Positions 6,224-11,629 of a DNA stretch of 11,629 nt are shown here, piece after piece. The translations under genes were made by a program, and so were the position numbers. The DNA is taken from NCBI GenBank assembly GCA_007128045.1, contig SKYG01000187.1:1-11629 (forward strand), written 5' to 3'. Under the pieces are notes generated by a model, which was not told the DNA's origin, did not search any database, and saw nothing but the letters and a program-made list of their open reading frames with translations. Source of the DNA: Bacteroidales bacterium. Lineage in GTDB: Bacteria > Bacteroidota > Bacteroidia > Bacteroidales > UBA7960. Positions within the stretch are counted from its first letter, which is position 1, and each line of letters begins with the position of its first letter.

Positions 6224-7093
6224 ATGGAACAAGGGGTGTTTGATCTTACCATTAAGTCATTATTTGAAAAAAATGGTCCTGACGATGAGGACTTTGAAGC
6301 TGTTCTTGAATTTGTAAACCAACTGGAGCCTGATGAGGTGGATAAATTCAGAGAGGCTATGAAGCCAATTCTTAACCCGTCGACCCTTATAGGATTTTCA
6401 TTCACCAAACCTTTTGGGTACAATGGTGATTTTTTTATTATCGAAAAAATTTATCAAAAATATGCAAACCCCAACCCCAAATACAAGAAGTGGGATGAAT
6501 TCATACATCGCTTACCTGTTGCCATTGCTGTAGTTAACAGAAAAAAACTGGCCAAGGAAATTCTTGCTGACCTGAACAAAAATTCCAATGGAGAACCGAA
6601 ATCTGTATTGATACTTGGCAGTGGCCCGGTTACTGAAGTGAATGAGTACCTGATTGAGACCCCCGGCAACAACCTGGTGTTTGATATGATAGACCTGGAT
6701 CAGCGTGCCATAGACTATGCGAAGAATAAAAACAAGGCCTTTTTGAAATTCTTGAATTTTGAAAAAAGAAATGTGATCCGGTATGTGCCTGAGAAGAGCT
6801 ATGATCTGATATGGAGTGCCGGGCTTTTTGATTATTTCAAAGACAAACACTTTGTTTACCTGATCAAAAAGTTCTATCAACACGTCAATACGGGAGGAGA
6901 AATGATCATCGGCAACTTTGGTGTACAAAACCCCTCACGCAAGATCATGGAAATACTTGCTGATTGGTTTTTATATCATCGCTCCGAGGAAGAGCTGATT
7001 GGGTTCGCAAAACAGGCTGGAATACATCCCACTCAAGTAGAGATTTTAAAAGAACCGTTGGGTATCAACCTGTTTCTTCGTACAAGGAAATAA
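6224..7093 (+). CDS. Class I SAM-dependent methyltransferase, PhcB-like
   Basis: A 289-residue soluble protein with no signal peptide. An N-terminal helical part (about 1-115) contains KPFGYNGDFFIIEKIY at 62-77 and VAIAVVNRKKL at 99-109. These resemble motifs (KPxGYxGD, then AxxNRxxxL) that I associate with the family annotated as 3-hydroxypalmitic acid methyl ester biosynthesis protein (PhcB); this comes from memory, not an alignment. The Rossmann methyltransferase core starts with SAM-binding motif I VLILGSGP at 128-135, then acidic motif II around Asp157 (MIDLDQRAIDYA) and DLIWSAGLFDYF at 194-205 as motif IV. The substrate is unknown; a 3-hydroxy fatty acid or a protein or lipid in the same pathway are options. 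It is the last gene of the signalling operon, 51 bases after the LytTR gene, and ends six bases from the convergent DUF2147 gene. Methyltransferase call is firm, PhcB likeness moderate. Confidence 0.82.
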   Translation: MEQGVFDLTIKSLFEKNGPDDEDFEAVLEFVNQLEPDEVDKFREAMKPILNPSTLIGFSFTKPFGYNGDFFIIEKIYQKYANPNPKYKKWDEFIHRLPVAIAVVNRKKLAKEILADLNKNSNGEPKSVLILGSGPVTEVNEYLIETPGNNLVFDMIDLDQRAIDYAKNKNKAFLKFLNFEKRNVIRYVPEKSYDLIWSAGLFDYFKDKHFVYLIKKFYQHVNTGGEMIIGNFGVQNPSRKIMEILADWFLYHRSEEELIGFAKQAGIHPTQVEILKEPLGINLFLRTRK

Positions 7094-7099
7094 CCGCAT

Positions 7100-7555
7100 T
7101 TATTCGCGCTTTGCCCGCTCTCTTGTCCAGGTGGTCTCACGCCCCAAAAACCTCATCCCGAGTACAAACCCTTTAATTTTAAGGGTATTGTTCCCATCCA
7201 ACCACATATAGCAGTCGTACGTCTTTCCGTTATTCGGGTCATAAATGGTACCGTTGGCCCATTCTTTCTTTGAACTGTTATAGGCAAAACCCTTCAGTAG
7301 CTCCAACCCTAAAATAGGTGTGTTGTGTTTTGATTTGTCTGGATTCTTGTCATCAACCTTTGGCCTTCCATTGTCATTCAGAGGGTCTTTCAGCCATACA
7401 ATCCGTCCGTAATACTTATTATCAGACTTGCGGGTGATCTCAACCTGAGAGTCTCCTTCTGCCGTGAGCCAAAATCCAACAACCTGGTTGGCCTGACCAA
7501 ATGCCATTGCCGCGAGCAGCAAGAATGCAGCAACCATAAAACCTGTTCTTTTCAT
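7100..7555 (-). CDS. Secreted DUF2147 family protein
   Basis: This 151-residue protein begins with a clear signal peptide, MKRTGFMVAAFLLLAAMAFG, with probable cleavage before Gln21, so it acts in the periplasm or outside the cell. The mature part carries the DUF2147 pattern: VGFWLTAEGDSQVEI at 26-40, YYGRIVWLKDP at 48-58, NTPILGLELLKGF at 78-90, WANGTIYDPNNGKTY at 99-113 and the ending FLGRETTWTRE. The family is widespread in Bacteroidota and Proteobacteria, has a small beta-rich fold, and has no established biochemical role that I can state. The start at 7555 is preferred over 7612, because it opens directly on the signal peptide and lies downstream of a -7 promoter match at 7586-7579; the longer start would sit upstream of that promoter. 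It lies behind the dipeptidase gene on the same strand, 76 bases away. Confidence 0.88.
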   Translation of the reverse strand: MKRTGFMVAAFLLLAAMAFGQANQVVGFWLTAEGDSQVEITRKSDNKYYGRIVWLKDPLNDNGRPKVDDKNPDKSKHNTPILGLELLKGFAYNSSKKEWANGTIYDPNNGKTYDCYMWLDGNNTLKIKGFVLGMRFLGRETTWTRERAKRE

Positions 7556-7578
7556 CTGTGTGCGATTAAAATTTGCGT

Positions 7579-7586
7579 CAAATATA
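7579..7586 (-). promoter_or_regulatory. Putative Bacteroidota -7 element for the DUF2147 gene
   Basis: On the minus strand TATATTTG matches TAnnTTTG exactly. The best TTG upstream (7612-7610) is 23 bases away, slightly too far for a standard -33. The leader to the start at 7555 would be about 15-20 bases. Confidence 0.45.
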
Positions 7587-7631
7587 CAAACTTTATTCAT
7601 CCAATTAAACAACTGTTAAAAAAACATATGG

Positions 7632-8894
7632 TCAATGGGCGATGGCTTCAGCAGCGCGAAAAACCCTCATAAAATTTCCTGACCATATCTTTTCAATGTT
7701 GCTTTTGCTGTAACCGCGCCGAACCAGTTCCAAAGTGATATTGCCGAGCTCAGTAACATCATAGCAATCAGCCAGGGCCCCACCACCGTCGAAGTCGGTA
7801 CCTATACCTACATGATCGATCCCGATAAGCTGAACGATATGGTCAATATGATCTGCAAGATCAGACACTGTGGCAAGCTTTGAAGGATATTTACGGTCCA
7901 GCTCACCCCATTGCCTGCGCACATCATCCATTTCCTCATCACTCAGGTCTTCAAAATTATTATACCTGGCCCTCAGGTCGGCAAAAGCAGAATCTCTTTT
8001 GGGGTTTGCGCCCAGGTCTTTGACATAGCTGCTAAGGATGCATAGCTGAATAACACCACCATTCTCTGCCAATGCTTTTAACATGTCATCATCAAGATTG
8101 CGTGGGTGGTCACATAAGGCTCTGGCATTCGAATGGGACGCAATAACCGGTGCTTCAGTAACCCGCAATACATCATAAAAGGCTTTATCGGAAATGTGGG
8201 AAACGTCAACCATCATTCCGAGCTTGTTACATTCTTTGACAACCTTACTGCCAAAGTCTGACAACCCACCGTGCTCCTCCCCATCCCTATCAGTAGAGGA
8301 ATCACATATTTGGTTGTTTCTGGAGTGGGAAAGGCCCAGGTACCTCCCTCCCAGATCATAAAATGTACGTAATACGGATAGATCATACCCTATAGGATAG
8401 CCATTCTCAACCCCTATATAGATAGCCCGTTTCCCTTCGGCCTGAATCCGGTATGCATCATCTGCAGTCAGGGCAAGTTCGGCAAATTCAGGGTTGTCAT
8501 CAATAGCCCGGTGAATCATGTCAAAGATGTTTAGTGCCCTGTCTCTTGCTATATCATATGCCTCGGGGTTTCGCGCTCCCTGTCCGACAAATACGGCAAA
8601 AAAGGCAGCATCCAGCCCGCCTTCCACCATCCGTGGATAGTCAAGCTTCCCACCCCGGTTGTATGGGTCGTTACGTCGCGCAATGTCATAGCCTTCGCGA
8701 AACAGCAATAAGGGAGTGTCGACATGGCTGTCGATAGTGAGCACCTCCCGATGGATCTGTTCTGCTTTACGGATCATGCGATCTTCAGCCGATTTGCAGG
8801 ATGTGATGATTGCGAGCGAAAGGAAAATTCCTAAAAAATAGCAGGTAGCAGGTCTTATGCTTTTTTCGGGAGAATACAGATTAAAAAAAGTCAT
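7632..8894 (-). CDS. Membrane dipeptidase (peptidase family M19), lipoprotein
   Basis: Family M19 enzymes are dinuclear zinc hydrolases that cleave dipeptides, including ones with a D-residue, and sometimes beta-lactams. The 420-residue protein has all the metal ligands known from renal dipeptidase: His57 and Asp59 (SHVDTP), bridging Glu163 (GVENGYPIG), His233 (VSHIS) and His254 (ASHSN), plus Asp367 in GIGTDFDGG. An N-terminal hydrophobic stretch (about 17-31) ends in the lipobox ITSC with Cys33, so it is probably a lipoprotein. The following KSAEDR is acidic, which could agree with surface export in Bacteroidota, but this is weak. Length is typical for bacterial M19. The start at 8894 fits a -7 element at 8937-8930. 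It is divergent from the TonB-dependent receptor gene; a link in nutrient uptake is possible but unproven. A role in peptide scavenging or wall-peptide turnover is inferred. Confidence 0.94.
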   Translation of the reverse strand: MTFFNLYSPEKSIRPATCYFLGIFLSLAIITSCKSAEDRMIRKAEQIHREVLTIDSHVDTPLLLFREGYDIARRNDPYNRGGKLDYPRMVEGGLDAAFFAVFVGQGARNPEAYDIARDRALNIFDMIHRAIDDNPEFAELALTADDAYRIQAEGKRAIYIGVENGYPIGYDLSVLRTFYDLGGRYLGLSHSRNNQICDSSTDRDGEEHGGLSDFGSKVVKECNKLGMMVDVSHISDKAFYDVLRVTEAPVIASHSNARALCDHPRNLDDDMLKALAENGGVIQLCILSSYVKDLGANPKRDSAFADLRARYNNFEDLSDEEMDDVRRQWGELDRKYPSKLATVSDLADHIDHIVQLIGIDHVGIGTDFDGGGALADCYDVTELGNITLELVRRGYSKSNIEKIWSGNFMRVFRAAEAIAH

Positions 8895-8929
8895 TGACTT
8901 CGATATTGATTGGTGTATAAATTAAAGGA

Positions 8930-8937
8930 CAAATTTA
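8930..8937 (-). promoter_or_regulatory. Putative Bacteroidota -7 element for the dipeptidase gene
   Basis: On the minus strand TAAATTTG matches TAnnTTTG exactly, about 35 bases before the start codon at 8894. No clear -33 TTTG is seen at the expected distance. Confidence 0.45.
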
Positions 8938-9151
8938 CAAGTTTTATACTGACCTAAGATTATTTATCCCGTATTATTCATGCTTTTATGTATATGGCAG
9001 ATGATGTCTTTATATGGTTTTACTATATCCTGACTGATCATTTTGGTGAAATGTTTGTTATATAAATCAACGAGTCCGTTTTGCAAAGTGCTTTTTCCCT
9101 GATTCTGCTTTTATCATGGCTCACGTAGGTATTTTAGTAAGGGTGTGAAAA
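8938..9151. other. Non-coding divergent intergenic region
   Basis: This AT-rich stretch separates the divergent dipeptidase and receptor genes. I see no convincing -7 element for the receptor, no riboswitch motif and no strong palindrome. AAGG at 9139-9142 is a weak Shine-Dalgarno-like match before the receptor start at 9152. Confidence 0.5.
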
Positions 9152-11335
9152 ATGAAAAATATATTTTGTGTTTATTATCTGGGCTTACTTTTTCTTTTGC
9201 CAGCAGTTGATGAGGGTGCCGGATCGGCTTTTGCATCAGGTTCCCCATTTTCAGTCATGAAAGATAGCTTGTCGGTCAAACCTGTTGTTGGAGTTGACGA
9301 TGGTTTGACGGATACCTTATATCAATCATTGCCTGAGGTTATGGTATCGGCATTCAACACATCACGTCGTTTGCTGGATGCGCCAGGGGCGGTGTCAATG
9401 ATTGGCTTGCGTCTTATAGAAAGGGAGTCACCAGTTACCTTATTGCCATTGCTCAATCATACGCCGGGGGTGTTTGCCCATTCGGGCACCTTAAATACCA
9501 GCCGGATCACCATTAGGGGAGTTGGCGCCCGTGTGCCTTATGCCACAGGTAAGATCAGGGCATATTTCAACCAGATTCCATTAACCAACGGATCCGGCAT
9601 TTCCATCGTTGAACACATTGATCCGGCGGTGATAGAAAGGATTGAACTTACGAAGGGACCGGCAAGCAGTGTCTATGGAGCCGGTCTTGGTGGTACTATT
9701 AACATCACCGCGCGCCAACCTTCGCTGCGCACTAATGGCGTGTCAGGGAATTTTGAAGTTGGATCATTTGGTTTGATGCGCAACGGACTGACGCTTGACA
9801 CCGGATTGCAAGAACTGGATATCAGCCTCTCTTACAATCGTGTGCGCAGTGACGGCTTCAGGGACAACAACACCTACCGAAGGGATGTTCTTACTTCAGT
9901 GGTTCAGTGGAAGCCTTCTGCTGCAACAGCGATTACAGGTCTTGTCGCAATAAGTGATATGAAAGGTGGCATACCCAGTTCTATCGACAGTGTTCTTTTT
10001 GTAACCAAACCTGCTGCAGCTGCTGCAAACTGGAAGAAAACGGAAGGCTATGAAGATGTAGCATTGCTTCTGGCCGGTGTTTCAGGAACGCATTGGCTGA
10101 ATGAGCGATTGTCGGTCGACATGTCCTTGTATACGACAATACACCAGGAACATGAGATGCGGCCATTCGATGTGTTGTACGAAGACCGGTACTCCGGAGG
10201 AACACGTCTGAAGACAAATTATTTCATCACCCATGGGCAGGTTGCATGGCACCTCATGGCCGGTGGAGAACTGTTTCTTGAAACATTCAATTATAAAAAT
10301 TATGAGAATATCGGTGGGGTGGGTGTTCAGGGAGCTTTGATAAGCAATAACAGAGATCATATCAGGCATCTCAATGTTTTTGCACAGAGCGACATAGAAC
10401 TTTCCATATTGAATGTATCTCTTGGCCTGAATCTAAATACATCAAATACTGACTATCAGGACCTGTTTCAGGCAGACCAGATCGACAGATCGGCGAATTA
10501 CAATCCCGGATTGATCTTGTCTCCCCGCCTTGGTGCAAATATTCGTTTTCTTCCGGGACAGGCCGTGTTTTTTAGTGCCAGCCATGGCTTCTCTCCTGTT
10601 TCATTGTCAGAAACCCTTACACCCGATGGGTTTGTTAACCTGGACATTTTGCCGGAAACCAGCTGGAGTTTTGAAGCAGGCCTGCGTGGCAACCTGTACA
10701 ATAACAGGCTATATTATGACCTGAGTGTTTTTGAGATGCATGTTAATAACCTCCTGGTAGCAGAACGGGTTGGGCCAGATGCCTGGGTTGGCAGAAATGC
10801 AGGTGCTTCCAGACATCAGGGAGTTGAAGCTGAAATGCATATTTATCTGGTCAGGGACAAGGGAATAAGAATTAACACCGCACCATGGTGGCATCTGGCA
10901 GAAGTGAGCGTATATCCGGTACTTACCTACAGCAATTTTGTATTTACAGATTTTATGGATTATGGTATAGACTTTTCAGGGAATCAAATTCCGGGAGTCC
11001 CTTCTTTGGTGGCGTCTTCAACGGCTTTTATCCAAATAAACGCCGGGCTATATATGAATGCCCAATACCGGTTTGTTGGGGATATGGCCATGAATGATTT
11101 AAATAACAGATATACCGATGCATATCAATTGTTTAACCTGACGGTTGGTTATAAGGCAAGTCTTAAGCAATGGAGGCTTGACGCGTATGTTGGCTTCAAT
11201 AACCTGTTTGATGAGCATTATGCATCTATGATACTGGTGAATGCACCCTCATTTGGTGGTGCTTCCCCTAGGTATTATTATCCGGGAATGCCGAGAAATA
11301 TCCGGTCAGGATTGCGGGTCTCATACAGTTTTTGA
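9152..11335 (+). CDS. TonB-dependent outer membrane receptor
   Basis: These proteins are outer-membrane beta-barrels that import siderophores, vitamins or other ligands using TonB energy. The 727-residue protein has a hydrophobic signal sequence (about 4-19), with cleavage plausible after Ala28 (SAFA). LPEVMVSAF at 60-68 is a TonB-box-like segment. The plug domain spans about 70-190 and shows the family signatures TSRITIRGVGARVPY at 116-130, AYFNQIPL and the closing IERIELTKGPASSVYGAGLGGTINI at 161-185. The remaining 530 or so residues are barrel strands, ending in RVSYSF with the C-terminal aromatic Phe expected of BamA clients. There is no N-terminal carboxypeptidase-like domain and no SusD partner nearby, so it resembles an iron-siderophore type receptor (FecA/FhuA group) more than a SusC glycan receptor. 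The substrate cannot be read from sequence. The start is the only Met before the signal peptide. Confidence 0.94.
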   Translation: MKNIFCVYYLGLLFLLPAVDEGAGSAFASGSPFSVMKDSLSVKPVVGVDDGLTDTLYQSLPEVMVSAFNTSRRLLDAPGAVSMIGLRLIERESPVTLLPLLNHTPGVFAHSGTLNTSRITIRGVGARVPYATGKIRAYFNQIPLTNGSGISIVEHIDPAVIERIELTKGPASSVYGAGLGGTINITARQPSLRTNGVSGNFEVGSFGLMRNGLTLDTGLQELDISLSYNRVRSDGFRDNNTYRRDVLTSVVQWKPSAATAITGLVAISDMKGGIPSSIDSVLFVTKPAAAAANWKKTEGYEDVALLLAGVSGTHWLNERLSVDMSLYTTIHQEHEMRPFDVLYEDRYSGGTRLKTNYFITHGQVAWHLMAGGELFLETFNYKNYENIGGVGVQGALISNNRDHIRHLNVFAQSDIELSILNVSLGLNLNTSNTDYQDLFQADQIDRSANYNPGLILSPRLGANIRFLPGQAVFFSASHGFSPVSLSETLTPDGFVNLDILPETSWSFEAGLRGNLYNNRLYYDLSVFEMHVNNLLVAERVGPDAWVGRNAGASRHQGVEAEMHIYLVRDKGIRINTAPWWHLAEVSVYPVLTYSNFVFTDFMDYGIDFSGNQIPGVPSLVASSTAFIQINAGLYMNAQYRFVGDMAMNDLNNRYTDAYQLFNLTVGYKASLKQWRLDAYVGFNNLFDEHYASMILVNAPSFGGASPRYYYPGMPRNIRSGLRVSYSF

Positions 11336-11342
11336 TCCATTA

Positions 11343-11379
11343 GCCTGTATGGTTCAGGTATTATATGCAGGTTACAGGC
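11343..11379. repeat. Inverted repeat GCCTGTA / TACAGGC after the receptor gene
   Basis: A perfect 7-bp stem pairs 11343-11349 with 11373-11379 across a 23-base loop, just after the receptor stop and before the end of the convergent gene. There is no T-run on either side, so a terminator role for one or both genes is only possible. Confidence 0.35.
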
Positions 11380-11423
11380 ATGTGTATAGCCCAGTGTGGA
11401 AAAACAGGTAGTCATTTGTAGCA

Positions 11424-11629
11424 TTACCGGTAAACTTTAACAAGTTCAGCGTCTTTCAAGATATATATCAAATGCTCCAGGTCGTCGGCGTTGAGTTGTA
11501 ACTTTCCCCTGATTTCGATAAAGTCATCAGTACGTAGTCGCCTGAAACGGCTCTGGTGCTGCGTTGTGCTGTGTATCTCCACCACTGATTCAATACCTGC
11601 TCCTGAACAGAAGAAGCACATTGCCATAG
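11424..11629 (-). CDS. C-terminal part of a CFFC-motif protein, 5' end outside window
   Basis: The minus-strand frame is open to the window edge and ends at 11424, so about 68 codons of a probably longer gene are visible. An ATG at 11627-11625 could be a start, but the segment reads like the end of a larger domain. Visible features are a CxxC motif in AMCFFCSGAG, then IESVVEI, then a basic stretch and the ending GKLQLNADDLEHLIYILKDAEL. From memory this resembles the C-terminus of Bacteroidota proteins with CFFCxGAGPES motifs, related to DUF3299 and often found near metal-uptake genes; I cannot verify this. It is convergent with the TonB-dependent receptor, 88 bases apart. Function is unknown. 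Confidence 0.6.
   Translation of the reverse strand, partial: MAMCFFCSGAGIESVVEIHSTTQHQSRFRRLRTDDFIEIRGKLQLNADDLEHLIYILKDAELVKVYR

Noticed and set aside
7168..7186. ACCCTT/AAGGGT hairpin as a terminator for the signalling operon
   Set aside because: It lies 75 bases past the methyltransferase stop inside the DUF2147 coding region, is only 6 bp, and has no T-run.
1491..7649. Shared ending AEAIAH in PnuC and the dipeptidase
   Set aside because: The encoding bases differ and the proteins are unrelated; short alanine-rich coincidence.

Overview
The window looks like a chromosomal segment of a Bacteroidota bacterium, probably Bacteroidales/Marinilabiliales-like; this assignment is an inference. 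Evidence: genes have little or no Shine-Dalgarno sequence, four intergenic regions carry exact matches to the Bacteroidota -7 promoter consensus TAnnTTTG, and the gene families (CTC-type L25, PnuC, LytTR regulator, DUF2147 protein, lipobox dipeptidase, TonB-dependent receptor) are typical of that phylum. No IS element, tRNA, rRNA, CRISPR array or clear pseudogene was seen.

Layout. Positions 1-1199 hold translation housekeeping genes: the 3' part of rplY, a strong terminator, then pth. Positions 1200-1459 are a non-coding stretch with three consecutive inverted repeats. A PnuC-family vitamin/nucleoside transporter follows on the minus strand, with a second GC-rich palindrome behind its promoter.

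Positions 2461-7093 are a four-gene plus-strand signalling operon: a six-helix hybrid histidine kinase with a C-terminal receiver; a receiver fused to a HisKA_2-type kinase; a receiver-LytTR DNA-binding regulator; and a class I SAM methyltransferase resembling the PhcB family. Gaps are 19, 12 and 51 bases. The gene set parallels the phcB-phcS-phcR-phcQ quorum-sensing cluster of Ralstonia, where a methyltransferase makes a 3-hydroxy fatty acid methyl ester read by a sensor kinase and a receiver-kinase fusion. That parallel rests on architecture and a few motifs, not on an alignment, and is the most interesting hypothesis here.

Positions 7100-8894 carry two minus-strand exported proteins, each with its own promoter candidate: a DUF2147 protein and an M19 membrane dipeptidase lipoprotein. 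Diverging from the dipeptidase, a 727-residue TonB-dependent receptor fills 9152-11335. The window ends in the C-terminal part of a minus-strand gene with a CFFC motif, convergent with the receptor.
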